DNA from: Propionibacteriaceae bacterium UBA6122
Lineage (GTDB): Bacteria > Actinomycetota > Actinomycetes > Propionibacteriales > Propionibacteriaceae
DNA: 55,405 nt
NCBI GenBank assembly: GCA_002428365.1
Contig: DIVW01000039.1
Coordinates: forward strand, 1 to 55,405
Direction: 5' to 3'
Position numbers and translations under genes: made by a program. This document shows, in pieces, positions 42,465 through 51,709 of the stretch (its first letter is position 1; the number at the start of each line of letters is the position of its first letter). The notes under the pieces were generated by a model. That model was not told where the DNA came from. It saw nothing but the letters and a program-made list of their open reading frames with translations, and searched no databases.

Positions 42465-45400
42465 ATGGCGGTGATGTCAATGCCTCAACGGCCGGCAGCT
42501 GGTCTCTACGACCCGGCCTATGAGCACGATGCCTGTGGGGTCGCGTTTGTGGCGCGACTGAGCGGGCAGGCTGATCACGACATCATTGCCAAGGGCCTGA
42601 CCGCTCTGGAGAACCTGGACCACCGTGGTGCAACTGGAGCTGATGCCGCCGCCGGTGATGGCGCTGGCATGCTGATGCAGGTGCCGGACCGTTTTCTGCG
42701 CACCGAGGTCGCGTTCGAGCTTCCACCGCCGGGCTGTTACGCCACCGGAATGGCCTTCCTGCCGACCGACGCTGCCAAGCGGGCCACCGCAAAGCGCACC
42801 GTCGAGTATCTGGCCACGGAAGAGGGGCTGACGGTTCACGGTTGGCGGGTCGTGCCGACCGAGTCGGCCACCCTCAGCCCGGTTTCGGTGGGAAACATGC
42901 CGTTCTTCGAGCAGATCTTTGTCTCCACCGAAGACCTGGCCAGCGGGATCGAACTGGATCGCGCGGTGTATCCGCTGCGCCAGCGGGCCCGCAACGACGC
43001 CGGGGTGTATTTCGCCTCGTTGTCGGGACGCACCACTGTCTACAAGGGAATGCTCACCACCCAGCAGTTGGCTGAAGTGTTCCCCGATCTGCTCGACGAG
43101 CGGATGGAGAGCGCCCTTGCCCTGGTGCATTCGCGTTTCTCCACCAACACCTTCCCGGCCTGGGAGTTGGCCCATCCGTACCGCCTGATGGCCCACAACG
43201 GCGAGATCAACACCGTCAAGGGCAACCGCAACTGGATGCGAGCTCGCGAGGCGCTGCTGGCCACCGACAAGATTCCCGGCGATCTGGATCGGATCTTCCC
43301 GATTTGCACCCCCGGGGGCTCGGACTCGGCCTCCTTCGATGAGGTGCTCGAACTGTTGCACCTTGGCGGACGGACGTTGCCGCACGCCGTGCTGATGATG
43401 ATTCCCGAGGCGTGGGAAAACCACACCGAGATGGACGCCGCCCGGCGCGCGTTCTACTCCTTCCACTCCTCGGTGATCGAGCCCTGGGACGGGCCGGCTT
43501 CGGTTACGTTCACTGATGGCAAGCTGATCGGCGCGGTGCTTGATCGCAACGGTCTGCGTCCCGGGCGTTACTGGGTCACCGATGACGGCCTGGTGGTTTT
43601 TGCCTCCGAGGCTGGGGTGCTCGACATCGAGCCAGCGAAGGTGATCCAAAAGGGCCGGATGCAGCCCGGCCGGATGTTCCTGGTCGATCTCGACGCCCAT
43701 CGCCTGATCAACGATGACGAAATCAAGGCGCAGCTTGCGGCCGAACATCCCTACGCCGAGTGGCTGAAGACGGGTCGGATCGACCTGAACGATCTGCCCG
43801 AGCAGCAGCACGTCGTGCACAGCCACGCCTCGGTGATTCGACGTCAGCAGATCTTCGGCTACACCCACGAAGAACTGCGGCTACTGATCACCCCGATGGC
43901 CAACTCCGGCGCTGAGCCGATTGGCTCGATGGGGTCGGACACCCCGGTGGCAGTCCTCAGCGACCGGCCGCGGCTGCTCTTTGACTACTTCTCGCAGTTG
44001 TTTGCTCAGGTCACGAACCCGCCGCTGGACGCGATCCGCGAGGAGCTGGTCACTTCGCTGACCGCGACCCTCGGGCCGGAGGGCAACCTGCTCAAGCCAG
44101 GCCCTGAGTCCTGTCGCCAGATTGTGATCGGCTACCCGATCCTCGATTCGGATCAGCTGGCGAAACTGGTGCGGATCAACCGGAATGGTTCCATGCCGGC
44201 CTATGACACCCATGTGGTGCGGGGTGTGTTCCCGGTCGCAGGCGGTGGGGCAGCGCTGAAGGCGGCCCTGGACGATTTGTGTCAGCAGGTGAGCGAAGCG
44301 ATCGCGCGCGGCGCCCGCACCCTGGTGCTCTCGGATCGCCATTCGTCGGCCGAGTTTGCGCCGATTCCGTCGTTGCTGCTCACCGCGGCGATTCATCACC
44401 ACCTGGTGCAGGAAAAGACCCGTACCCAGGTTGGCCTGATCGTCGAGGCCGGCGATGTCCGTGAGGTGCACCATGTTGCACTGCTGATCGGCTACGGCGC
44501 GGCTGCGGTGAATCCCTATCTGGCTTTCGAATCGGCCGAGGATTTGGCGCGGCGCGAATGGCTGGTCGAAGTGGATCCGGCCAAGGCGGTCTACAACGTT
44601 CGTAAGGCCCTGGGCAAGGGCGTGCTCAAGGTGATGAGCAAGATGGGCGTCTCCACTATCGCCTCCTACACCGGCGCGCAGATTTTCGAGGCGCTGGGGC
44701 TTTCCAGTGAGCTGGTCAAGGCCTATTTCGATGGCACCACCAGCCGAATCGAAGGCATCGGGCTGGACGAGATCGCCCAGGAGGTGGCCAAGCGCCATTC
44801 GGTGGCCTACCCGCCGCTGGGGATCATGTTGCCCCACCGCACCCTGGAGGTCGGTGGCGAGTACAAGTGGCGCCGCGAAGGCCCGCCGCATCTGTTCGAT
44901 CCCGAATCCGTCTTCCGGTTGCAGCACGCTACCCGCGAGGGACGCTACGACTTGTTCAAGAGTTACACCGAGCGGGTCAACGATCAATCCAAACGGTTGA
45001 TGACGCTGCGGGGCCTGCTTGAGTTCGACCCGACTCGGACTCCGGTGCCCATCGAGGAGGTGGAGCCGATCAGCGAGATCGTGAAGCGGTTCTCCACCGG
45101 CGCGATGAGCTACGGCTCGATCTCCCTGGAGGCTCATCAGACGCTCGCGATCGCCATGAACCGGTTGGGCGGTAAGTCCAATACCGGCGAGGGTGGCGAG
45201 GACGCCGATCGGCTGTACGACCCAGCACGACGCAGTGCGATCAAGCAGGTCGCATCAGGTCGCTTCGGTGTGACCAGCGACTATCTGAGCAATGCTGACG
45301 ACATTCAGATCAAGATGGCCCAGGGTGCCAAGCCCGGCGAGGGAGGTCAGCTGCCAGGGGGCAAGGTCTACCCGTGGGTGGCCAAGACCCGGCACTCGAC

Positions 45401-46997
45401 TCCTGGCGTCGGCCTGATCTCCCCGCCGCCGCACCACGACATCTATTCGATCGAGGACCTCAAACAGCTGATCCACGACCTGAAGTGCGCCAACCCGAGC
45501 GCCCGGATTCATGTCAAGCTGGTTGCCGAGGTTGGTGTTGGTACGGTCGCGGCCGGTGTCTCGAAGGCCAAGGCTGATGTGGTGCTGATTTCCGGCCACG
45601 ATGGCGGCACTGGTGCGGCACCGCTGACCTCGGTCAAACACGCCGGTGGCCCGTGGGAACTCGGCTTGGCCGAGACCCAGCAGACGCTGCTGCTCAACGG
45701 TTTGCGCGATCGGATCACCGTCCAGGTGGACGGTCAGCTCAAGACCGGCCGCGATGTGGTGGTCGCCGCACTACTGGGGGCTGAAGAGTTCGGATTCGCC
45801 ACCGCGCCGCTGGTGGTCTCCGGTTGCGTGATGATGCGGGTCTGCCATCTGGACACCTGCCCGGTGGGCGTGGCCACCCAGAACCCGCAGCTTCGCGAGA
45901 AGTACGCCGGGCACGCCGACTACGTGGTGAACTTCTTCGAGTTCATTGCGACTGAAGTGCGTGAGTTGCTCGCCCAGTTGGGCTTCCGTTCACTCCAGGA
46001 GGCCGTCGGCCACGTGGAGGCGCTGCGTTCCCGCGAGGCGATCACCCATTGGAAGGCCGAGGGTCTGGACCTGGCGCCGATCCTGCATCGAGTTGAGCTA
46101 CCCGAGGGTGCTTCGCTGTATCGGGTCAAGGCACAGGATCACGGCCTGGAAGACAAGCTCGACGTCCGCCTTTTGGAGCTGGCCAGGCCAGCGCTGGAGC
46201 GCGGCGAGTTGGTGCGCGCTGACCTCAAAGTGCGCAACGTCGACCGCACTGTTGGCACGCTGCTGGGTCACGCTGTGACCAAGGCGACCAAGGGCGCTGG
46301 GCTGGCCGAGAACACGATCGACCTGACTTTGCGCGGCACCGCCGGACAGAGCTTTGGCGCCTTCGTGCCCGCCGGGGTGACCTTGCGGCTGGTCGGTGAT
46401 TCCAATGACTACTTCGGTAAGGGGCTGTCTGGAGGTCGGCTGATCTTGCGGCCGCATGAGGACGCGCCCTTTGCCGCCGAGGAGCAGATCATCGCCGGCA
46501 ATGTGATCGCCTATGGGGCCACCAGCGGTGAGCTCTACATTCGCGGCCAGGTCGGCGAGCGCTTCTGTGTCCGCAACTCCGGTGCTATCGCGGTCGTGGA
46601 AGGTGTGGGCGACCACGCCTGCGAGTACATGACCGGTGGCCAGGCACTGATCCTGGGCGAAACCGGACGCAACATTGCCGCCGGCATGTCCGGCGGGGTC
46701 GCGTGGGTGCTTGATCTGAACCTCGACCGGTTGAACACCGAACTGGTGGACTCTCGCGAACCCTCGGTTGAAGAACTGGCCCGGATTCGGGAGCTGATGG
46801 CCAAGCATGTCGAGGAGACAGGTTCGACGGTCGCCGAGGCATTGCTCACCTGCAGTGATGAGGAGTTGGTCACGCGGTTCACCACGCTGATGCCGCGGGA
46901 TTACGCCAGGGTGTTGGCGGCCCGGGCCAAAGCAGAGGCTGCTGGCCTTGATGACGACACGACGGTCAAGCTGATGATGGAGGCGTCCCGTGGCTGA
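42465..46997 (+). CDS. gltB: Glutamate synthase large subunit
   Basis: Makes two glutamates from glutamine and 2-oxoglutarate; the large subunit carries glutaminase and FMN synthase sites. From the ATG at 42465 it has 1510 residues. The glutaminase nucleophile is Cys24 in HDACGVAFVA, exposed after removal of the first 23 residues. Later come the central domain, the FMN region (STGAMSYGSISLEAHQ, SGHDGGTGAAPLTS, KHAGGPWELGLAET) and the 3Fe-4S cysteines at about 1122-1135 (CVMMRVCHLDTCPVGV). The C-terminal beta-helix begins at about 1250 (GSAGQSFGAF-like TAGQSFGAFVPAGV). GGGAG lies 7 bases before this ATG, which decides the start. It overlaps gltD by 8 bases. Confidence 0.96.
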   Translation: MAVMSMPQRPAAGLYDPAYEHDACGVAFVARLSGQADHDIIAKGLTALENLDHRGATGADAAAGDGAGMLMQVPDRFLRTEVAFELPPPGCYATGMAFLPTDAAKRATAKRTVEYLATEEGLTVHGWRVVPTESATLSPVSVGNMPFFEQIFVSTEDLASGIELDRAVYPLRQRARNDAGVYFASLSGRTTVYKGMLTTQQLAEVFPDLLDERMESALALVHSRFSTNTFPAWELAHPYRLMAHNGEINTVKGNRNWMRAREALLATDKIPGDLDRIFPICTPGGSDSASFDEVLELLHLGGRTLPHAVLMMIPEAWENHTEMDAARRAFYSFHSSVIEPWDGPASVTFTDGKLIGAVLDRNGLRPGRYWVTDDGLVVFASEAGVLDIEPAKVIQKGRMQPGRMFLVDLDAHRLINDDEIKAQLAAEHPYAEWLKTGRIDLNDLPEQQHVVHSHASVIRRQQIFGYTHEELRLLITPMANSGAEPIGSMGSDTPVAVLSDRPRLLFDYFSQLFAQVTNPPLDAIREELVTSLTATLGPEGNLLKPGPESCRQIVIGYPILDSDQLAKLVRINRNGSMPAYDTHVVRGVFPVAGGGAALKAALDDLCQQVSEAIARGARTLVLSDRHSSAEFAPIPSLLLTAAIHHHLVQEKTRTQVGLIVEAGDVREVHHVALLIGYGAAAVNPYLAFESAEDLARREWLVEVDPAKAVYNVRKALGKGVLKVMSKMGVSTIASYTGAQIFEALGLSSELVKAYFDGTTSRIEGIGLDEIAQEVAKRHSVAYPPLGIMLPHRTLEVGGEYKWRREGPPHLFDPESVFRLQHATREGRYDLFKSYTERVNDQSKRLMTLRGLLEFDPTRTPVPIEEVEPISEIVKRFSTGAMSYGSISLEAHQTLAIAMNRLGGKSNTGEGGEDADRLYDPARRSAIKQVASGRFGVTSDYLSNADDIQIKMAQGAKPGEGGQLPGGKVYPWVAKTRHSTPGVGLISPPPHHDIYSIEDLKQLIHDLKCANPSARIHVKLVAEVGVGTVAAGVSKAKADVVLISGHDGGTGAAPLTSVKHAGGPWELGLAETQQTLLLNGLRDRITVQVDGQLKTGRDVVVAALLGAEEFGFATAPLVVSGCVMMRVCHLDTCPVGVATQNPQLREKYAGHADYVVNFFEFIATEVRELLAQLGFRSLQEAVGHVEALRSREAITHWKAEGLDLAPILHRVELPEGASLYRVKAQDHGLEDKLDVRLLELARPALERGELVRADLKVRNVDRTVGTLLGHAVTKATKGAGLAENTIDLTLRGTAGQSFGAFVPAGVTLRLVGDSNDYFGKGLSGGRLILRPHEDAPFAAEEQIIAGNVIAYGATSGELYIRGQVGERFCVRNSGAIAVVEGVGDHACEYMTGGQALILGETGRNIAAGMSGGVAWVLDLNLDRLNTELVDSREPSVEELARIRELMAKHVEETGSTVAEALLTCSDEELVTRFTTLMPRDYARVLAARAKAEAAGLDDDTTVKLMMEASRG

Positions 46998-48459
46998 TCC
47001 CAGAGGATTCATCACCACCGACCGTCAGGTCGCCGATCGCCGTCCGGTTGACGAGCGGGTGCAGGACTGGCAAGAGGTCTACCGGGGCGCCCCCGGCTTG
47101 GCGCTGCTGCCGATCATCGCCAAGCAGGCCGGGCGATGCATGGATTGCGGCATCCCGTTCTGTCATTCGGGTTGCCCGCTGGGCAACCTGATCCCGGAGT
47201 GGAACGACATGCTGTGGCGCGACGACTGGGTCGGTGCCACCGACCGGTTGCATGCCACCAACAACTTCCCGGAGTTCACTGGGCGGCTGTGTCCGGCACC
47301 TTGTGAAACCGCCTGCGTCGTGGGGATCCACCGCGATCCGGTGACCATCAAGAACATTGAGGTCTCGATCATCGACCGCGCCTGGGAGGATCGCCGAGTG
47401 CGAGCCCAAGCCGCCGCCTGGCACACCGGTAAGACGGTGGCGGTGATCGGTTCGGGCCCGGCCGGGCTGGCGGTCTCTCAACAGCTCACTCGGGCTGGCT
47501 ACACGGTGGTCGTCTACGAACGCGCCGATGCCATCGGTGGTCTGCTGCGGTATGGGATTCCTGAGTTCAAAATGCAGAAGTCGGTGTTGGAGCGGCGGCT
47601 AAAGCAGATGCTGCTGGAAGGCACGGCCTTCAAGACGAGCGTAAACGTCGGGGTGGACATCACCGGCGAGCAGTTGCTGGAGCGTTTCGACGCCGTGGTG
47701 CTGGCCGTTGGTTCCACGGTGGCGCGGGATCTGCCGGTGCCCGGGCGCCAGTTCGCTGGCATTCACCAGGCCATGGAGTTCCTGCCGCAGGCCAACCGCA
47801 TCGCGGTGGGCCAAGAGGTTGAGGATCAGATTCTGGCCACCGGCAAGGACGTGGTCATCATTGGCGGTGGCGACACCGGCGCGGACTGTCTGGGTACGTC
47901 GCTACGCCAGGGAGCCCGGTCGGTCACTCAGCTGGAGATCTTGCCGATGCCGCCGCAGGAGCGTCCCGCTGCTCAGCCTTGGCCGACCTACCCGATGACC
48001 TACAAGGTCACCTCGGCCCACGAGGAGGGCGGCGAGCGGGTCTACTCAGTCTCGACTGCGGAGTTCGTCGGCGATGAGGCGGGTAACGTCACTGGGCTGG
48101 TCGTCAACGATGTCGAGTTCGTCGACGGCAGGTTGGAGACGATCCCGGACACCACCCGGACGATTCCGGCGCAGCTGGTGCTGCTGGCGATGGGCTTTGT
48201 CGGCCCGGAGCGCGGCGGGGTGATCGAGCAGCTTGGGGTCGAGTTGGACGGGCGCGGCAACATCGTGCGTGACGACAACTTCGCGACCACGGCTGAGCGA
48301 GTGTTCGCCTGTGGCGACGCAGGACGGGGCCAGTCGTTGATCGTTTGGGCGATCGCCGAGGGTCGCTCCTGCGCCAATGGAGTGGACGCGTTGCTGGCCA
48401 ATCGCGAGTCGCGGCTGCCCAAGCCGATTCTGCCGACTGATCGCCCGCTGACCGCCTGA
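46990..48459 (+). CDS. gltD: Glutamate synthase small subunit
   Basis: Oxidises NADPH and passes electrons through FAD and Fe-S clusters to GltB. The 489 residues contain N-terminal cluster cysteines (CMDCGIPFCHSGCPLGNLIPEW and CPAPCETACVVG), the FAD motif VIGSGPAGLAVSQQL, the NADPH motif IIGGGDTGADCLG, and FACGDAGRGQSLIVWAIAEGR near the end. GGAGG lies 6 bases before the GTG, inside the gltB end. A hairpin follows 6 bases after the stop. Confidence 0.96.
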   Translation: MADPRGFITTDRQVADRRPVDERVQDWQEVYRGAPGLALLPIIAKQAGRCMDCGIPFCHSGCPLGNLIPEWNDMLWRDDWVGATDRLHATNNFPEFTGRLCPAPCETACVVGIHRDPVTIKNIEVSIIDRAWEDRRVRAQAAAWHTGKTVAVIGSGPAGLAVSQQLTRAGYTVVVYERADAIGGLLRYGIPEFKMQKSVLERRLKQMLLEGTAFKTSVNVGVDITGEQLLERFDAVVLAVGSTVARDLPVPGRQFAGIHQAMEFLPQANRIAVGQEVEDQILATGKDVVIIGGGDTGADCLGTSLRQGARSVTQLEILPMPPQERPAAQPWPTYPMTYKVTSAHEEGGERVYSVSTAEFVGDEAGNVTGLVVNDVEFVDGRLETIPDTTRTIPAQLVLLAMGFVGPERGGVIEQLGVELDGRGNIVRDDNFATTAERVFACGDAGRGQSLIVWAIAEGRSCANGVDALLANRESRLPKPILPTDRPLTA

Positions 48460-48465
48460 GCGCGT

Positions 48466-48492
48466 GGTGCCAGGCAATATCGGTCTGGCGCC
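48466..48492 (+). terminator. Hairpin after gltD
   Basis: GGTGCCAG (48466-48473) and CTGGCGCC (48485-48492) pair over 8 positions, one of them G-U in RNA, with an 11-base loop. It starts 6 bases after the gltD stop. There is no strong U-run. Confidence 0.5.
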
Positions 48493-48493
48493 A

Positions 48494-48499
48494 TAAACT
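48494..48499 (+). promoter_or_regulatory. -10 box for the downstream membrane protein gene
   Basis: TAAACT directly after the gltD hairpin predicts a start near 48506 and a leader of about 21 bases containing GGGGAGG before the ATG at 48527. Confidence 0.4.
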
Positions 48500-48526
48500 G
48501 ACGCTGTTTTGGCGACAGGGGAGGCG

Positions 48527-50056
48527 ATGGCTGGGCGACTGCAACAGCTGGCGGAGGTCGTCCGCAGCCCCGGCTTTGATCGCTTTCTGGTGCCGGCCTT
48601 TCTGGCCGCCTTCGTCATTGCTCGCGCGGGCAAGTTCGAAGAGCGGGATCCCTATTGGCAGGCGCGGGCTGGCTTGGAGAATCTGGCTGGGCTACCGCTG
48701 GCGCGTCCCGACACGTGGTCCTGGTCGGGGGTGGGGGGGCTTTGGTATCAGAACTCGCCGCTATGGGACAACGTCTTGGGACTTGGTTGGGCCGCGGCCG
48801 GTTTTTCCGGCATCTTTGTGGTGTTTGCGGTCGTCCTGGGTGGCTATTTCACCGTGACCACTCTGCTTGGTCGCGGTCTGGGTGGACGCGCCTTGCCGAC
48901 GCTGGCCGCGGTGCTAGTAACGGTCCCACCCGCCTTATCGATGCTGAACCCGCGGGCCACCCTGGTAGTGCAGGTGATCGTGCTGGCCGCGATTTACCTG
49001 GCCTATTGGCTGGCCCGCGGCCCGGCATTGCGCTGGCCGGCGGTGCTGATTGCCGCCCTGGTTGGGGTGTCGGCGGCGGCAATCTCCGTCCTCGGTAACT
49101 GGGTGCACCTCTCCTTCCTGCTGATCGGGCCGGGGATGGCGTTGCTGTGGGGCATCATCTGGGGCTTTGCGCGGCTGACTTGGCGGCGCAAAGCGCTGCT
49201 GATCCTCGTCGGCGGTCTCGGCTGGGCGCTCGGCCCAATGCTCTCTCCCTATGGGCTGGCCGGGGGGCTGGCTCGCAGCCAGGCCGTCCAAGAGGCTTGC
49301 GAAGGCCTGATTCTGGAGTGGACAACGCCGCTATCGGCCACGATTTCGCCAGCCTTCTGGCTGATGGCCGCCGCAGCTGTGGCGGCCGCTGGCCTGGCCT
49401 CGTTCTGGCTGTGGCGGCGCTGGCAGCAGGGGGAGCGCAGTTTGGAGTTCGGCGTCCTGGTGGCGCTGTCGGCGCTGGGGGTGCCGGCTGCGCTGGCTGG
49501 TTTGACGGCGATCCGCTTTCTCGGCATTGGGCTACTTACCCTCGCGCCGGTGCTGGCGGTAGCCGCCACTGGCGCCGTAGACAGTCTGCGCGAGCGGCAG
49601 CGGTCTGGGACTGCCCTGCGATGGCGAGAACAGACCACGGGCGCCTACTGGCGGGTGGTGCTGACCGCAGTGGTGGTGGTCCTGCTGCCGGGATCGTTGT
49701 ATCTGGGTGCGAAGCGCGCCGTACCGGACGAGATTGGGGTGGTCACGCAGTTGCCCGCCAGCTGCCAGCTGTTCAGTAGTAGCGCTCTCTCGTCGGTGGT
49801 GGTGCTCACACGGCCGGACGTTTTGGTTTGGATCGATGGTCGAGCCGACTTCTTCGGCCGGGATCACCTGCTGGCGACCTACGCCTTCTTGGCGGTCAAG
49901 ACGCCCACGCTCGTGCCTGAGGGCACCGAGTGCATCTTGCTCGACGTGAAAGCGCCCGAGTCATCGTCATTGGCGCCAGCCCTCGACGCTTCGCCACAGT
50001 GGCGGGTTTTGGCCGACCAGGATCACTACCGAATCTGGGTACCGACCGGTTCCTGA
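48527..50056 (+). CDS. Polytopic membrane protein of unknown function
   Basis: A 509-residue protein with about ten hydrophobic helices between residues 20 and 415, then a soluble C-terminal domain of about 95 residues. Early loops contain ERDPYWQARAGLENLAG and DTWSWSGVGGLWYQNSPLWD. These recall membrane glycosyltransferase-type proteins, where acidic and aromatic residues sit in the first outer loop. The C-terminal domain has VVLTRPDVLVWIDGRADFFG, a phrase like one that recurs in uncharacterised bacterial membrane proteins with this layout. A role in polyprenol-linked sugar transfer is possible but is inference. ATG at 48527 follows GGGGAGG closely; a TTG at 48509 in the same frame lacks an SD. 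Confidence 0.65.
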   Translation: MAGRLQQLAEVVRSPGFDRFLVPAFLAAFVIARAGKFEERDPYWQARAGLENLAGLPLARPDTWSWSGVGGLWYQNSPLWDNVLGLGWAAAGFSGIFVVFAVVLGGYFTVTTLLGRGLGGRALPTLAAVLVTVPPALSMLNPRATLVVQVIVLAAIYLAYWLARGPALRWPAVLIAALVGVSAAAISVLGNWVHLSFLLIGPGMALLWGIIWGFARLTWRRKALLILVGGLGWALGPMLSPYGLAGGLARSQAVQEACEGLILEWTTPLSATISPAFWLMAAAAVAAAGLASFWLWRRWQQGERSLEFGVLVALSALGVPAALAGLTAIRFLGIGLLTLAPVLAVAATGAVDSLRERQRSGTALRWREQTTGAYWRVVLTAVVVVLLPGSLYLGAKRAVPDEIGVVTQLPASCQLFSSSALSSVVVLTRPDVLVWIDGRADFFGRDHLLATYAFLAVKTPTLVPEGTECILLDVKAPESSSLAPALDASPQWRVLADQDHYRIWVPTGS

Positions 50057-50060
50057 TTAC

Positions 50061-50993
50061 TCAACCAACGTTGTCGGGGTGGATGCGTTCCAAGGTGGAC
50101 TTGCCGAATAGCGACTCGGCCAAATCGACGGTGAGCTCGGCAGTGGCGTTGTGCTCGTCCAGCGCCGGATTGACCTCAACGAGGTCGATGGAGCCCAGCC
50201 GTCCGGTGTCGGCGATCATCTCCATGCAGAGCTGTACTTCGCGGTAGGTGGCGCCGCCGCGCACCGGCGTACCGACACCGGGGGCGACCAGTGGATCGAC
50301 GAAATCCAGATCCAAGCTCAAATGAAGGTGAGTGTCGGCGTCGACCCCGGCCAGGGCCCGCACCATGGTGCGGCGCATCCCGATCTCGTCGATGAAGCGC
50401 ATATCGAACACCTCCACGCCCTCGGCGCGCAGGAACGACTTCTCACCAGCGTCGACGCTACGCAGACCAACCTGTCGAACGGCATCGGTACTCAGCGCCG
50501 GGGTGGTGCCACTCAGGCCAGTAAGCCCGGACGGTCCATGCCCGGCTAGGCAGGCCACTGGCATACCGTGGATGTTGCCAGACGGGGTGAGCTCGGCGGT
50601 GTTGAAGTCGGCATGGGCATCGATCCAGAGCACCCGGAGGGTCTTGCCGGTGGCACGGCAGTGAGCGGCCACGGCACTGATCGAGCCGATCGCGAGACTG
50701 TGATCACCGCCAAGGAGAATGGGTAGCCGTCCCTCGGCGAGCTCGGCGGTGGTGGCCTCGAAAACCGCCCGGTTCCAGGCGGTGACTTCGTCGAGATGGC
50801 GGTAGCCGCCCACCGGTGGCAGCTCCGGGTTCTCCGGGCCGCTGAGATCACCGACATCGCGGACGTCACAGCCGAAGGCGGCCAGCGCCGGGCCCAACCC
50901 GGCGACGCGAAGGGCCTGTGGACCGAGGCGACAACCCAGCCGGGAAGCGCCAACATCAGTGGGGGCGCCGATCAGACTCACCTGCTGCAACAC
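50061..50993 (-). CDS. Arginase family protein
   Basis: A 310-residue manganese ureohydrolase, probably arginase (arginine to ornithine and urea). Metal ligands are all visible: His98 in GGDHSLAIG, Asp125, His127 and Asp129 in DAHADFN, Asp228 and Asp230 in SLDLDFVDP. EVNPALDEHNATAELTV near the end is typical. The frame is open to 51032, but the GTG at 50993 has AAGGA 8 bases upstream and gives the normal N-terminus QQVSLIGAPTDVG. Formiminoglutamase or agmatinase cannot be ruled out from motifs alone; the SxNxHGMP-like segment SGNIHGMPVA favours arginase. It is divergent from the DUF1697 gene and convergent with the membrane protein gene. Confidence 0.88.
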   Translation of the reverse strand: MLQQVSLIGAPTDVGASRLGCRLGPQALRVAGLGPALAAFGCDVRDVGDLSGPENPELPPVGGYRHLDEVTAWNRAVFEATTAELAEGRLPILLGGDHSLAIGSISAVAAHCRATGKTLRVLWIDAHADFNTAELTPSGNIHGMPVACLAGHGPSGLTGLSGTTPALSTDAVRQVGLRSVDAGEKSFLRAEGVEVFDMRFIDEIGMRRTMVRALAGVDADTHLHLSLDLDFVDPLVAPGVGTPVRGGATYREVQLCMEMIADTGRLGSIDLVEVNPALDEHNATAELTVDLAESLFGKSTLERIHPDNVG

Positions 50994-51034
50994 TGCGACT
51001 GTCCTTACTGAACGACCTAGGTGAAGATTCACTC

Positions 51035-51604
51035 ATGACCGTAGCTCAAGCTCGGCGCCAGGCACCACCGGCGCGGCGGGTGGCACTGTTGCGCGGCGTT
51101 AACCTCGGCGCCGCCAAACCCCTGGCCATGCCAGCTTTGCTGGCAGTGGCGGCTTCGCTGGGTTGGACGGGTTTGGCTACCCACCTGCGCAGCGGAAATC
51201 TGCTGTTCGCCGCATCGTTGAGCGACGAAGAGGCCGCGAATGCGCTGCGGGAAGCGCTGCGAGTTGAACTCGGATTGGACTGCGCGGTGGTGATCCGCTC
51301 AGGTGCTCGGCTGGCCGAGTTGGTCGCGGCGCATCCCTTCGCTGGCGGCGATCCGGCCCGCACGGTGATCGCCTGCTGTGATCGGGTGGTCAGCGCCGAG
51401 GCGACCCAACGCCTGGAGCAGCTGGCGGCCAATGGTGAACAGGTGCGGGTTGATGGTGCCGACATCTTCGCCGTCTTTCCTAACGGGCAGGCGTCCTCCA
51501 AGCTCGCGCTGGGCCTGACCTCGGCGGGGCGGCCAGGTCAGGCCACCGCCCGCAACCTGCGAACGATGGCCAAGCTGGCTGAGTTGGCCAGCGTTCAGGG
51601 GTGA
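51035..51604 (+). CDS. DUF1697 family protein
   Basis: A 189-residue protein of an uncharacterised family that is common in soil Actinobacteria. Matching segments are VALLRGVNLGAAKPLAMPAL, LGWTGLATHLRSGNLLF (usual form: TYIQSGNVvF), LGLDCAVVIRSGARLAELVAAHPF, and a C-terminal GQATARNLRTMAKLAEL (usual form: TARNWNTVxKL). The family motifs RGINVG and TxRNW are slightly divergent here. The ATG at 51035 is the only start that fits; the frame is open to 50918 without likeness. No biochemical role is established. Confidence 0.85.
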   Translation: MTVAQARRQAPPARRVALLRGVNLGAAKPLAMPALLAVAASLGWTGLATHLRSGNLLFAASLSDEEAANALREALRVELGLDCAVVIRSGARLAELVAAHPFAGGDPARTVIACCDRVVSAEATQRLEQLAANGEQVRVDGADIFAVFPNGQASSKLALGLTSAGRPGQATARNLRTMAKLAELASVQG

Positions 51605-51635
51605 GTCGAGGCACCGGATCGTCGGTGCGCAGAGT

Positions 51636-51641
51636 TAGAGT
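51636..51641 (+). promoter_or_regulatory. Candidate -10 box of dnaE
   Basis: TAGAGT followed by GA, the same octamer as upstream of gatC. It predicts a start near 51648 and a leader of about 60 bases with GGAGG before the GTG. The hairpin GCACCG-GATCGT-CGGTGC lies just upstream at 51611-51628. Confidence 0.35.
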
Positions 51642-51709
51642 GAATACCCGCTGACTTCCCCCAGCGAGTCCCAAAACCGTGATCCGTCTCTCGGAGGTTT
51701 CAGCTCAGC

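Noticed and set aside
42477..45137. Two antisense frames (463 and 418 codons) over gltB
   Set aside because: They are shadows of GltB, which has complete family motifs through the whole stretch.
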